A DNA stretch of 64,000 nucleotides, taken from assembly GCF_033242365.1 (NCBI RefSeq), contig NZ_BTHK01000011.1, forward strand, positions 1 to 64,000. The letters are read 5' to 3'. This stretch comes from Lachnoanaerobaculum sanguinis (GTDB lineage Bacteria; Bacillota; Clostridia; Lachnospirales; Lachnospiraceae). The number at the start of each line of letters is the position of its first letter. Position 1 is the first letter of the stretch. The translations under genes and the position numbers were made by a program. Below, in pieces: positions 17,519 to 26,113 of this stretch. The notes below the pieces were generated by a model that had not been told where the DNA came from, ran no database searches, and was given only the letters and a program-made list of their open reading frames with translations.

Positions 17519-18331
17519 ATGAAAATCATTGTATGTATAAAGCAGGTGCCAAATACAAGTGAGGTCAAGATTAACCCTGAGACAAAAACACTTATCAGAG
17601 ACGGAGTGGAGAGTATAATAAATCCGGATGATAAAAATGCCCTAGAAGCGGCATTAAGGTTAAAGGATGAAAAAGGTGCGCAGGTCGTTGTACTTAGTAT
17701 GGGACCTATGCAGGCAAAAGAGGCTTTACTTGAAGCTTTGGCTATGGGGGCGGACAGCGCTTATCTTATAAGTGACAGAAAATTCGGCGGATCCGATACT
17801 TGGGCTACAGCAACTATATTGGCAGCGGCTATAGAAAAAATCGGAGGTTATGACCTTATAATATGCGGTAGACAGGCTATAGACGGTGATACTGCACAGG
17901 TTGGACCTGAAATAGCGGAATTCCTTAATATTCCACAGGTGACATATGCCAAAGAGCTGAAACTTAAAGACGGTGCGGTAACTGTTAAGAGATATTGTGA
18001 ATCAAAGGACTATGAATTTGAAGTTAAACTGCCTGCCCTTATTACAGCTATTAAGGAACTTAATACTGTAAGATATCCAAGTGTAAAGGGGATCTTCAAG
18101 GCTTATGAGAGCGATGAGGAGTTGGTAGAGGTGTTGACCTTTGATGATTTGAATGTAGATGAAACACAGATAGGTATTAAGGGATCGCCTACAAATGTAC
18201 ACCGCTCGTTTGTACCTGTAAAAGAAAAACATAGTGAGTTTATAGAAGGAAATACAGCTATGGAAAAGGCTAAACTTCTTTTAACAAAGCTATACGAAAA
18301 TAAATTGATACAGTCCGGAGGTGCCAAGTAG
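17519..18331 (+). CDS. etfB: Electron transfer flavoprotein beta subunit
   Basis: 270-aa EtfB, partner of the acyl-CoA dehydrogenase upstream. MKIIVCIKQVPNTSEVKINP and GVESIINPDDKNALEAAL open the protein; AIDGDTAQVGPE is the form seen in clostridial NADH-linked Etfs that hold a second FAD in place of AMP, so electron bifurcation is possible but not shown. The stop overlaps the GTG start of etfA by one base. Confidence 0.93.
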   Translation: MKIIVCIKQVPNTSEVKINPETKTLIRDGVESIINPDDKNALEAALRLKDEKGAQVVVLSMGPMQAKEALLEALAMGADSAYLISDRKFGGSDTWATATILAAAIEKIGGYDLIICGRQAIDGDTAQVGPEIAEFLNIPQVTYAKELKLKDGAVTVKRYCESKDYEFEVKLPALITAIKELNTVRYPSVKGIFKAYESDEELVEVLTFDDLNVDETQIGIKGSPTNVHRSFVPVKEKHSEFIEGNTAMEKAKLLLTKLYENKLIQSGGAK

Positions 18332-19368
18332 TGGAAAGAGCAAAGGTAAATCAAGACATTAATCTAAATGCCTATAAAGATGTATGGGTACTTGCGGAAT
18401 CTGTAAACGGTAAGATATTACCTATAACATTGGAGCTTATGGGTGAGGGAAGAAAACTTGCAAATGAGCTTGGAAAGCAACTTGCAGTTATTGTACCCGG
18501 ATACAATATAGAAGAGGCTGCAGGGGAGCTTGTGGAGTATGATGTTGATACGGTATACTATGTAGAACATGAGCTTTTAAAAGACTTTTCAACATTTGGT
18601 TTTGTTGAAGTATTATCAAAAGAAGTAAAGAAAAGAAAACCTGAAGTGCTCTTAGTAGGGGCAACTTCAATCGGCAGGGACATAGGACCGAGACTTGCTG
18701 CAAGACTTGGAACAGGACTTACTGCAGATTGTACCGGACTCGAGGTGGATGCAGAAGATAAGAAGCTTCTTATGACAAGACCGGCTTTTGGCGGAAATAT
18801 TATGGCGACTATTATATGTCCTAAAAACAGACCTCAAATGGCTACAGTAAGACCGGGAGTAATGGCAAGAGCCAAGAAAACAGGTAAGTCGGGTGCAATT
18901 TTTGAGAAAATTATCCCTGAACTTAAAGAAGAGGATATAAGAACAAAACTGTTAGGAACAGTTGAGCATGACAAAGAACGAGTAAATCTGACAGATGCCA
19001 AGATTATAGTATCCGGAGGAAGAGGTATCAAAAATAAGGACGGTTTTGCTTTGATTGAAAGTCTGGCTAAAGCTTTGGGCGGTGAAGTCGGTTCATCACG
19101 TGCCTGTGTGGATGCAGGATGGATAGATTCTTCTCATCAGGTAGGACAAACAGGAACTACAGTAAGACCCGATCTTTATATTGCTTGCGGTATATCGGGA
19201 GCTATACAGCATTTGGCAGGAATGAGTGAGTCAAAGTATATTGTTGCAATAAACACAGATAAAAATGCACCTATATTTGATATTTGTGATTATGGCATTG
19301 TAGGTGATTTAAAAGAAATCATACCGGCTCTTGTTTCAAGTATAGAATCGGGAGAGTTTACATTATAG
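18331..19368 (+). CDS. etfA: Electron transfer flavoprotein alpha subunit
   Basis: 345-aa EtfA; GTG start overlapping the etfB stop. The C-terminal FAD domain is clear: SGGRGIKNKDGF, GSSRACVDAGWID, QVGQTGTTVRPDLYIACGISGAIQHLAGM and INTDKNAPIFDICDYGIVGD. There is no N-terminal ferredoxin domain of the kind found in CarE. It is the last gene of the pyrimidine operon, closed by the terminator at 19393. Confidence 0.94.
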   Translation: MERAKVNQDINLNAYKDVWVLAESVNGKILPITLELMGEGRKLANELGKQLAVIVPGYNIEEAAGELVEYDVDTVYYVEHELLKDFSTFGFVEVLSKEVKKRKPEVLLVGATSIGRDIGPRLAARLGTGLTADCTGLEVDAEDKKLLMTRPAFGGNIMATIICPKNRPQMATVRPGVMARAKKTGKSGAIFEKIIPELKEEDIRTKLLGTVEHDKERVNLTDAKIIVSGGRGIKNKDGFALIESLAKALGGEVGSSRACVDAGWIDSSHQVGQTGTTVRPDLYIACGISGAIQHLAGMSESKYIVAINTDKNAPIFDICDYGIVGDLKEIIPALVSSIESGEFTL

Positions 19369-19392
19369 TCGATTGTCGGTAATTTTGAATAT

Positions 19393-19421
19393 GGGGTGGC
19401 TGATGCTGCCCCTGATTTTGT
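19393..19421 (+). terminator. Terminator of the pyrimidine operon
   Basis: GGGGTGGC-TGAT-GCTGCCCC stem (two wobble pairs) followed by a T-rich stretch. Confidence 0.7.
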
Positions 19422-19453
19422 TTATTTAAGGTTTGAAAAATTAAGGAGGAGAT

Positions 19454-20815
19454 ATGGAAGAAGTATGTGTTAAAAATAAAATGGAGGTGGAACCGATAAA
19501 ATCTCTAATTTTAAAGATGTCCATACCGCCTCTTATTTCTATGTGCATGCAATACTCTTACAATCTTTTGGATTGTATATTTGTATCATGTGTCAGCGAG
19601 AAATCATTAAGCGCTGTATCAATAATTTTTCCTATTACTACACTTTATATTGCTATAGCCATTTGGATTGGAGTAGGAGTAAGTGTGCTTGTAGCAAAAT
19701 ACCTCGGGGAAAAGGATGAGGAAAAGGCTAATACGATAGTTGCCAATGGAATAATAGTGTCTTTTGTTGTGAGCAGTTTGGTAACTTTTATAACAATGAA
19801 CATTATGAGGGGATTTATACTTTCATTTACAAGTGATCCGGAGACTATCGGTTTGGCACTGGAGTATATGGATATATGTGTATTTATGGCAATTCCATGT
19901 GCAGTACATATTTGTATACAAAAAGTATTGCAGGGAACCGGAAATATGCTGGCACCTATGTGCTTTCAAATAGCGGGTGTATTAACCAATCTTATATTTG
20001 ATCCTATACTTATATTCGGATACTTCGGATTTAAACCGATGGGAGTGAAAGGTGCTGCTATTGCAACAGTTATGGGATATACTGTCTCTACTATTTTGGC
20101 ATTTTTGGTATTGATATTCCAAAAGCAAAAGGTTAAACTCGGTTTAAAATACTTTATACTTCGGTTTAATCATATAATGGATATCTTTGTAGTGGGTTTT
20201 CCGTCTTTTATAATGAATGTGCTTGGTGCGGCAATGGTATATAATACAAATCTCTTTTTGAAACAATATTCGGAGATTGCAATAGCTTTTTTTGGAGCGT
20301 ATTTTAAGATACAGCAGATGGTAATAATGACATTAAACGGACTTATACAGGGATGTATACCTGTTATGAGCTATAACTACGGTGCAAAAAGAGAGGACAG
20401 ATTAAAGGAGAGTCTAAAGATAGGCACAATTGTTGCAATAATACTTACATCATTCAGTATAGTAATGCTTTGGACTTTTACAAAAAATATATTGCTGACC
20501 TTTAATCCTCCGAAAGAGATGTTTGAGTTTGGAATTTTTGGTATCAGGATAATGAGTCTTAGCTATGTATTTGTTGGAATTACCACAATGATTGCATCAT
20601 ATATGCAGTCCACAAAGAATGTAGGCAAAAGCATATTGATAAATCTTTGCAGACAACTTTTGGTACTGGTTCCGGTGATATTTGTCGGCTCAAAGACATT
20701 CGGTATAAAAGGAATATGGAGCGCATTTTTGATAACGGAGTTGATTTGTGTAGTGTTCAGCTTTGTACTATATAAGAATACAAAAATAGATATGGAAAAT
20801 ATTGGTAGTAGATAG
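19454..20815 (+). CDS. MATE family efflux transporter
   Basis: 453-aa polytopic membrane protein with about twelve segments in two homologous halves. PLISMCMQYSYNLLDCIFVS and IGVGVSVLVAKYLGEKDEEKA in the first half, and INGLIQGCIPVMSYNYGA-like sequence in the second, are typical of Na+ or H+ coupled multidrug exporters. It has an AAGGAGGAGAT ribosome site and starts after the operon terminator, so it may be transcribed separately; its substrate cannot be read. Confidence 0.88.
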   Translation: MEEVCVKNKMEVEPIKSLILKMSIPPLISMCMQYSYNLLDCIFVSCVSEKSLSAVSIIFPITTLYIAIAIWIGVGVSVLVAKYLGEKDEEKANTIVANGIIVSFVVSSLVTFITMNIMRGFILSFTSDPETIGLALEYMDICVFMAIPCAVHICIQKVLQGTGNMLAPMCFQIAGVLTNLIFDPILIFGYFGFKPMGVKGAAIATVMGYTVSTILAFLVLIFQKQKVKLGLKYFILRFNHIMDIFVVGFPSFIMNVLGAAMVYNTNLFLKQYSEIAIAFFGAYFKIQQMVIMTLNGLIQGCIPVMSYNYGAKREDRLKESLKIGTIVAIILTSFSIVMLWTFTKNILLTFNPPKEMFEFGIFGIRIMSLSYVFVGITTMIASYMQSTKNVGKSILINLCRQLLVLVPVIFVGSKTFGIKGIWSAFLITELICVVFSFVLYKNTKIDMENIGSR

Positions 20816-20877
20816 CGCTTTATTTAAACTATAACATATATAAATACAATTATGTTCTGTATATTTTAGAAACAATA

Positions 20878-20905
20878 TGTTATAATTTGGTTAGATAAAC
20901 CTAAC
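20878..20905 (+). promoter_or_regulatory. Extended -10 promoter with dyad
   Basis: TGTTATAAT (20878-20886) is a perfect TGn extended -10. Directly downstream GTTAG and CTAAC (20890-20905) form an inverted repeat over the start point, a possible operator. Confidence 0.55.
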
Positions 20906-20941
20906 TAAAGCGAATATAGTTTTATATACAGGAGGATTATT

Positions 20942-21700
20942 ATGGCGGAAAAAGGACATGAATTCCTGGCAAGAATTGGTAAGACAAGGCTTAGACCGGG
21001 AGGAATAGAGGCAACTAACTGGCTGCTTGAAAAGGCTGATATTAAGGAGGACTCAAAAGTTCTTGAGGTTGCCTGCAATATGGGGACTACTTTAGTTCAT
21101 ATAGCAAAAAAATATGGATGTGATATTGTGGGGGTGGATCTTGATGAGAAGGCAATTGAAAAGGCTGAGAAGAAAATAAAAGATAATGGATTGGAGAACA
21201 AAGTAAAAGCCATATGTGGAAATGCATTTGATCTGCCTTTTGAAGATGAGAGTTTTGATGTGGTAATCAATGAAGCGATGCTTACAATGCTTTTGGGAGA
21301 TCAAAAGGAAAAAGCTTTAAGAGAGTATTATAGGGTATTAAAACCGGGTGGAATGGTAGTAACTCAGGATGTGGTTTTAATTACAGATAATAATGAAAGG
21401 GCGAAGGAGCTTCGAATAGGACTTAGCAGAGCTATAAATGTAAATGTTGAACCTCTTTTGAGCGATGGTTAGGAATCCTGCTTTGAAAGGGTCGGATTTA
21501 AAGTGGAAAGTAAAACAGGCCCTATGACACTTATGAGTATTCCGGGAATGATGAAAGATGAGGGAATATTCGAAGCATTAAGTATTATAAAAACAGGATT
21601 ACAGGAATTTAATAAAGAATATTTTCAGAGAATGCGCTCTTTTATGATGGATAATAAAAGGGAACTTGGGTATATTTGTTTTGCAGGAAGAAAAGCGTAA
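20942..21700 (+). pseudogene. SAM-dependent methyltransferase interrupted by an in-frame TAG
   Basis: Class I methyltransferase: motif I VLEVACNMGTTLVHIAKKYG, IVGVDLDEKAIEKAEKK, FDVVINEAMLTML and LREYYRVLKPGGM. The frame stops at TAG 21470-21472 after LLSDG, then continues in the same frame for 75 residues (ESCFERVGFKVESKTGPM... to FAGRKA) to a normal TAA. Homologues usually have a Trp at this point (DGW), so TGG to TAG is the simplest explanation. The intact 176-aa front half holds the SAM site; the tail supplies the rest of the fold. Either a recent nonsense mutation or a sequencing error. Confidence 0.8.
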
Positions 21701-21715
21701 ACAATAAAAAATTAC

Positions 21716-21744
21716 TTGCAAATATTGCGCTCATATGCTAATAT
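21716..21744 (+). promoter_or_regulatory. tRNA-Leu promoter
   Basis: TTGCAA (21716-21721), a 17-bp spacer ending in TGC, and TAATAT (21739-21744). Confidence 0.6.
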
Positions 21745-21757
21745 TGTCAAGTAATGA

Positions 21758-21840
21758 GCCGGTGTGGCGGAATGGCAGACGCGACAGACTCAAAATCTGT
21801 TATTCGAAAGGGTGTGCGAGTTCGAGTCTCGCCACCGGCA
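21758..21840 (+). tRNA. tRNA-Leu (CAA)
   Basis: 83-nt class II tRNA. The acceptor arm GCCGGTG pairs with CACCGGC (discriminator A); the anticodon arm ACAGA/TCTGT encloses loop CTCAAAA, anticodon CAA, reading UUG. There is a long variable arm, and the T arm contains GTTCGAG. The 3' CCA is not encoded. Confidence 0.95.
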
Positions 21841-21844
21841 TTAG

Positions 21845-21873
21845 ACTGTATGAGGAATTCATACAGTTTTTTT
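21845..21873 (+). terminator. Terminator after tRNA-Leu
   Basis: Perfect 9-bp stem ACTGTATGA/TCATACAGT with a 5-nt loop and six T. Confidence 0.9.
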
Positions 21874-21972
21874 AATGCAAAAATATTTTACATTAAAAAT
21901 ATAGTATCAAATCGGATATAAAGGGATAAAATTGGACATTGCATAGAAAGTTTTAAAATTCTTCCTATAAAA

Positions 21973-22001
21973 TGGAAAAGTAAGTCTTTTTATGCTAGAA
22001 T
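21973..22001 (+). promoter_or_regulatory. Possible promoter of malic enzyme
   Basis: TGGAAA (21973-21978), 17 bp, and TGC-TAGAAT (extended -10, 21996-22001). Confidence 0.45.
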
Positions 22002-22042
22002 ACATCAAAGAATTTTTATAAGACTTTTATAAAGGTGGCAAT

Positions 22043-23218
22043 ATGGATTATAGTAAAGAAGCTTTAAAATTACATGAGGAAAACGGCGGTAAGATTGCCG
22101 TTGTAAGTAAAATAAAAATAAATAACAGAGATGATTTGAGTACTGCATACACTCCCGGAGTAGCACAACCTTGTAGAGAGATTGCAAAGGATCCTGAAAA
22201 TGTGTGGAAGTATACTGCAAAGAAAAATCTTGTGGCGGTAGTTTCAGACGGAACGGCTGTGCTTGGACTTGGAGATATAGGCCCGAAGGCCGCAATGCCT
22301 GTAATGGAGGGTAAGGCAATACTTTTTAAAGAGTTCGGTGATGTGGACGCTTTTCCTATATGCGTAGATACAAAGGATACGGAGGAGATAATAAAGACTG
22401 TAAAGAATATTGCGCCATGCTTCGGTGGAATAAACCTGGAGGATATTGCCTCACCGAAATGCTTTGAAATAGAAGAAAGACTTGAGAAAGAACTTGAGAT
22501 ACCTGTATTTCATGATGACCAGCACGGTACCGCAATAGTTGTTACAGCGGCACTTATTAATGCTCTCAAGCTTGTAAAAAAGGAAATGTCTGAAATAAAA
22601 GTTGTGCTGAACGGACCCGGAAGCGCCGGTACTGCAATTATAAAAATGCTTTTGGAATCAGGTGTGAAGGATATAACGGCCTGTGATGAGTTCGGTATAC
22701 TGTATAAGACCAGACCTCAGGGTATCAAAGATCATAAGGAGTGGCTGTGTACAGTTACCAATCTTAACGATATGAGAGGAAACTTATCTGATGCTCTTGC
22801 AGGTGCGGATGTGTTTATAGGAGTTTCTGTAGCAAATATCCTTACCGAGGATATGATAAAGACAATGGCTGACAAGCCGATAGTCTTTGCCATGGCAAAT
22901 CCGAACCCTGAGATTTCATATGACGAGGCAATAAAAGCAGGGGTAGCTGTAATGGGAACCGGAAGAAGTGACAGACCGAATCAAATCAATAATGTACTTG
23001 CTTTCCCGGGTATATTCAGAGGGGCGCTTAATGCAGGCGCAAGAGATATTAATTATGATATGAAAAAGGCGGCGGCAAAGGCTATTGCGGAGTATATAAA
23101 GCCTGAGGATCTTAATGCGGAAAATATTATACCTTCCGCACTTGATAAGTCGGTGGCGCAGGCTGTAGCCAAGTCGGTAGAAAAAGCCGCTATAGATAGC
23201 GGTGCTGTCAGAAAGTAG
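22043..23218 (+). CDS. NAD(P)-dependent malic enzyme
   Basis: Oxidative decarboxylation of malate to pyruvate. 391 aa, the short bacterial form without a phosphotransacetylase domain. Catalytic Tyr in YTPGVAQPC, Lys in GPKAAMPVMEGK, metal ligands in GGINLEDIASP and FHDDQHGTA, Rossmann GPGSAGTAI, and MANPNPEI near the C-terminus. It is followed after 9 nt by an ECF-transporter gene, so the two are probably co-transcribed, with no evident functional link. Confidence 0.93.
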   Translation: MDYSKEALKLHEENGGKIAVVSKIKINNRDDLSTAYTPGVAQPCREIAKDPENVWKYTAKKNLVAVVSDGTAVLGLGDIGPKAAMPVMEGKAILFKEFGDVDAFPICVDTKDTEEIIKTVKNIAPCFGGINLEDIASPKCFEIEERLEKELEIPVFHDDQHGTAIVVTAALINALKLVKKEMSEIKVVLNGPGSAGTAIIKMLLESGVKDITACDEFGILYKTRPQGIKDHKEWLCTVTNLNDMRGNLSDALAGADVFIGVSVANILTEDMIKTMADKPIVFAMANPNPEISYDEAIKAGVAVMGTGRSDRPNQINNVLAFPGIFRGALNAGARDINYDMKKAAAKAIAEYIKPEDLNAENIIPSALDKSVAQAVAKSVEKAAIDSGAVRK

Positions 23219-23227
23219 GATATAGTT

Positions 23228-23776
23228 ATGGAAGATATAAAAGAGATATTTTTATTTTCATATAATGAATTGAAAAAAGTAAAAACGATTACGACAGTTG
23301 CAATGTTTGTGGCACTGTCAATTATACTTGGTGCTTTTACCGTTCAAATAGGAAATTTCCTAAAAATCGGTTTTTCCTCATTGACTACTGTAAGTATAGG
23401 ATATTTGTTCGGACCGATAGTCGGAAGTATATTCGGTGCAATTACCGATATTGTAAAATATATGATAAAGCCTACCGGACCTTTCTTTCCGGGATTTACA
23501 TTTAATGCTGTTATAGCAGGCCTTATATATGGAAGTGTTCTATATAAAAAGCCTGTTTCGATAACAAGGATATTGGTAGCTGAAGTTTTGGTAAGCTTTT
23601 TATGTAATATATTGCTTGGTACACTTTGGCTCAATATATTATACGGAAAAGCCTTCCTTGCTATTTTACCTATGAGAGCGGTAAAAAACATGATTTTACT
23701 TCCTATAAACAGTTTTATGGCATTTGCTATATTAAAGTTTATGGAGCAGCATAACTTAAGAAAAAACTTCGATTAG
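23228..23776 (+). CDS. folT: ECF transporter S component, folate family
   Basis: 182-aa membrane protein with about six hydrophobic segments. The N-terminal TTVAMFVALSIILGAF and GYLFGPIVGSIFGAITDIVKY match S components that pair with a shared ECF energising module to import folate. The specific vitamin is inferred from family resemblance. No THF riboswitch is visible upstream. Confidence 0.8.
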   Translation: MEDIKEIFLFSYNELKKVKTITTVAMFVALSIILGAFTVQIGNFLKIGFSSLTTVSIGYLFGPIVGSIFGAITDIVKYMIKPTGPFFPGFTFNAVIAGLIYGSVLYKKPVSITRILVAEVLVSFLCNILLGTLWLNILYGKAFLAILPMRAVKNMILLPINSFMAFAILKFMEQHNLRKNFD

Positions 23777-23850
23777 AAGTATTAAAATACAACTCACGAA
23801 AATACTATAAAAGCTGTGAAATAAAAATAAAAATAATTTTAAAAAAGTGC

Positions 23851-23879
23851 TTGCAATCGGTTTTTGTTTGTGCTATCCT
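23851..23879 (+). promoter_or_regulatory. S10-spc-alpha operon promoter
   Basis: TTGCAA (23851-23856), a 17-bp spacer ending TGC, and TATCCT (23874-23879). The extended -10 compensates for the imperfect hexamer. Confidence 0.7.
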
Positions 23880-23884
23880 AGTAT

Positions 23885-24090
23885 GGCTGTGACATTGATA
23901 GCTAAGAAGCATAGGTTGCCGTTTACGGGTTTTATGTGGAGCGAAGGTCATGTTGCAAAAACTGGCGACAAGTCACTGTACAAACAGCATCTCATATTGA
24001 GTATTTTCGTGGGTTAGTCACTATGACACGCACGGAAGAGTGTACAGTCACCACTTGTCAATTTCTTTTATAAAGATTGAAAAGGAGGCG
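23885..24090 (+). promoter_or_regulatory. Structured S10-operon leader RNA (probable r-protein autoregulation)
   Basis: About 200-nt untranslated leader. GACAAGT (23967-23973) pairs with ACTTGTC (24053-24059), and ACTGTACA (23975-23982) with TGTACAGT (24041-24048), giving a 15-bp two-part helix with a small internal loop just before the ribosome site of rpsJ. Firmicutes S10 operons are known to carry L4-responsive leaders at this spot. I could not align it to a consensus, so L4 is the expected ligand rather than one shown here. Confidence 0.6.
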
Positions 24091-24099
24091 GCTTTTTTT

Positions 24100-24417
24100 A
24101 TGGCAAATCAGGTAATGAGAATCACATTAAAAGCTTATGATCATCAATTAGTTGACAGCTGTGCTGCAAGAATTGTTGATACTGTAAAGAAGACAGGAGC
24201 AGCTGTTTCAGGACCTGTTCCACTACCAACAAAGAAGGAAGTGGTTACTATCCTTAGAGCTGTACATAAGTACAAAGACTCTCGTGAGCAGTTCGAGCAG
24301 AGAACACACAAGAGACTGATTGATGTCATTGCACCATCACAGAAGACTGTTGATGCACTTTCCAGATTGGAAATGCCTGCAGGTGTGAACATAGACATCA
24401 AAATGAAGAGTAGATAA
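24100..24417 (+). CDS. rpsJ: 30S ribosomal protein S10
   Basis: First gene of the operon; also NusE in antitermination. I chose ATG 24100 (AAAGGAGG 11 nt upstream) giving MANQVMRITLKAYDH and 105 aa; the frame is open further back but that part is the structured leader. TKKEVVTILR and the loop SREQFEQRTHKRLIDV are typical. Confidence 0.97.
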   Translation: MANQVMRITLKAYDHQLVDSCAARIVDTVKKTGAAVSGPVPLPTKKEVVTILRAVHKYKDSREQFEQRTHKRLIDVIAPSQKTVDALSRLEMPAGVNIDIKMKSR

Positions 24418-24419
24418 TC

Positions 24420-24464
24420 CGCTAAATAGCGTTAATCCTGCTCTAGGATGAGCACAGAGTGCTC
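24420..24464 (+). other. Three tandem micro-hairpins between rpsJ and rplC
   Basis: Back-to-back stems: CGCTA-AA-TAGCG (24420-24431), ATCCT/AGGAT (24435-24449) and GAGCAC-AGA-GTGCTC (24450-24464), ending about 16 nt before the rplC ribosome site AGGAGG. No T run follows. Confidence 0.6.
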
Positions 24465-24493
24465 CGCTGTAGAATAAACCAGGAGGTATATTA

Positions 24494-25171
24494 ATGAAGA
24501 AGGCAATACTTGCTAGAAAAGTCGGTATGACACAGATTTTCGATGAGAACGGTGTGTTAATACCTGTAACAGTTCTTCTTGCAGGACCATGTGTTGTTAC
24601 ACAGGTTAAGACAGAGGAAAATGACGGATACAATTCAGTTCAGGTTGCATATGGACAGATCCGTACAAAGTTGGTTAATAAGGCTAAGGCAGGTCACCTT
24701 GCTAAGGCAGGAGTTGAGAAGACTGTTGTAGAGAACGGTGACAAGAAGAGAGAAGTTTTTGCTGCCGGAAGATTTATCAGAGAGTTCAAGTTTGAGAATG
24801 CATCAGAGTATGCTCCAAAGGCTGAAATCAAAGCAGATATCTTCGCTGCAGGAGATAAGGTTGATGCAACTGCTATCTCAAAGGGTAAAGGATTCCAGGG
24901 TGCTATTAAGCGTCATGGACAGTCAAGAGGACCTATGAGTCACGGTTCCAAGTTCCACCGTCATCAGGGTTCAAACGGTTCATCTTCAGATCCAAGCCAT
25001 GTATTTAAGGGCAAAGGAATGCCTGGACATATGGGCGCAAAGAAGGTAACTACACAGAATCTTGAAATCGTAAGAGTTGATGCAGATAAGAACCTTATCC
25101 TTGTAAAGGGTTCAATGCCGGGTTCAAAGAAGGCTCTAATAACATTAAAAGAAACTGTTAAGAAGAAATAA
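24494..25171 (+). CDS. rplC: 50S ribosomal protein L3
   Basis: 225 aa, a little longer than the usual 205-210. KKAILARKVGMTQIF at the start and the central loop RGPMSHGSKFHRHQGSNGS that reaches toward the peptidyl transferase centre are diagnostic; GKGMPGHMGAKKVTTQN follows. AGGAGG precedes the ATG. Confidence 0.97.
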   Translation: MKKAILARKVGMTQIFDENGVLIPVTVLLAGPCVVTQVKTEENDGYNSVQVAYGQIRTKLVNKAKAGHLAKAGVEKTVVENGDKKREVFAAGRFIREFKFENASEYAPKAEIKADIFAAGDKVDATAISKGKGFQGAIKRHGQSRGPMSHGSKFHRHQGSNGSSSDPSHVFKGKGMPGHMGAKKVTTQNLEIVRVDADKNLILVKGSMPGSKKALITLKETVKKK

Positions 25172-25193
25172 CTAACAGAAAGGAGGAACACAA

Positions 25194-25814
25194 ATGGCTA
25201 ATATATCAGTATTTAATATTGAAGGAAAAGAAGTAGGTAGTATAGAATTAAATGATGCTGTGTTCGGAGTTAATGTTAACGAGCATTTAGTTCATATGGC
25301 AGTTGTTGCACAGTTGGCAAACAAGCGTCAGGGAACACAAAAGGCAAAGACCCGTTCCGAAGTTAGTGGTGGCGGAAGAAAGCCTTGGAAGCAAAAAGGT
25401 ACAGGACATGCACGTCAGGGTTCAACAAGATCACCTCAGTGGAAGGGTGGCGGTGTTGTATTCGCACCTACTCCAAGAGATTATACAATCAACTTAAATA
25501 AAAAAGAGAAGAGAATTGCTCTTAAGAGTGCCCTTACAAGCAGAGTTCTTGAGAACAAGTTCATCGTTGTTGATGATTTCGCAATGAGCGAGATTAAGAC
25601 AAAGAAAATGCAGCAGACTTTAAATAACTTAAATGTTAAGAAGGCGCTTGTTGTATGTGCTGAGAATGAGAAGAACACTGTACTTTCTGTTAGAAATATT
25701 TACGGTGTTAAGGCTGCTTCACCTAAGACTATCAATGTATATGATATCTTAAAGTACAATACAGTAGTTGCTTCAAAGGACGCTGTTAAGACTATAGAGG
25801 AGGTATATGCGTAA
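25194..25814 (+). CDS. rplD: 50S ribosomal protein L4
   Basis: 206 aa. The extended loop RSEVSGGGRKPWKQKGTGHARQG, which lines the exit tunnel, is intact. It is the probable regulator of the S10 leader. Its stop TAATG overlaps the rplW start. Confidence 0.97.
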   Translation: MANISVFNIEGKEVGSIELNDAVFGVNVNEHLVHMAVVAQLANKRQGTQKAKTRSEVSGGGRKPWKQKGTGHARQGSTRSPQWKGGGVVFAPTPRDYTINLNKKEKRIALKSALTSRVLENKFIVVDDFAMSEIKTKKMQQTLNNLNVKKALVVCAENEKNTVLSVRNIYGVKAASPKTINVYDILKYNTVVASKDAVKTIEEVYA

Positions 25815-26113
25815 TGGCAAATATTCAATACTATGACGTAATACTTAAGCCGGTTATTACAGAGAAGAGCATGCTCGGCATGACAGATAAGAAATATACT
25901 TTCCTTGTACATCCTGACTCAAACAAGACAATGATCAAAGAAGCGGTTGAGAAGATGTTTGACGGCGTTAAGGTTTCAAAAGTAAATACTATGAACCAGG
26001 ATGGAAAGACAAGAAGAAGAGGAATGACAACAGGTAAGACTGCAAAAGTTAAGAAGGCTATTGTATGGCTTACAGAGGATAGCAAAGAGATCGAGTTGTT
26101 CCAGGGCTTATAA
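25814..26113 (+). CDS. rplW: 50S ribosomal protein L23
   Basis: 99 aa; DVILKPVITEKSM at the N-terminus and the RRRGMTTGKT loop at the tunnel exit, docking site for trigger factor and SRP. The start overlaps the rplD stop. Confidence 0.97.
   Translation: MANIQYYDVILKPVITEKSMLGMTDKKYTFLVHPDSNKTMIKEAVEKMFDGVKVSKVNTMNQDGKTRRRGMTTGKTAKVKKAIVWLTEDSKEIELFQGL

Larger units (their letters stand above)
23777..24099. other. Region between folT and rpsJ: promoter and leader
   Basis: No gene. It holds the ribosomal-operon promoter (23851-23879) and a structured leader (23885-24090) ending in AAAGGAGGCGG. Confidence 0.7.

Noticed and set aside
21470..21472. TAG read as pyrrolysine
   Set aside because: No pyl genes or pyl-like tRNA in the window, and the methyltransferase is not one of the methylamine types that use it. 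Homologues usually carry Trp here.
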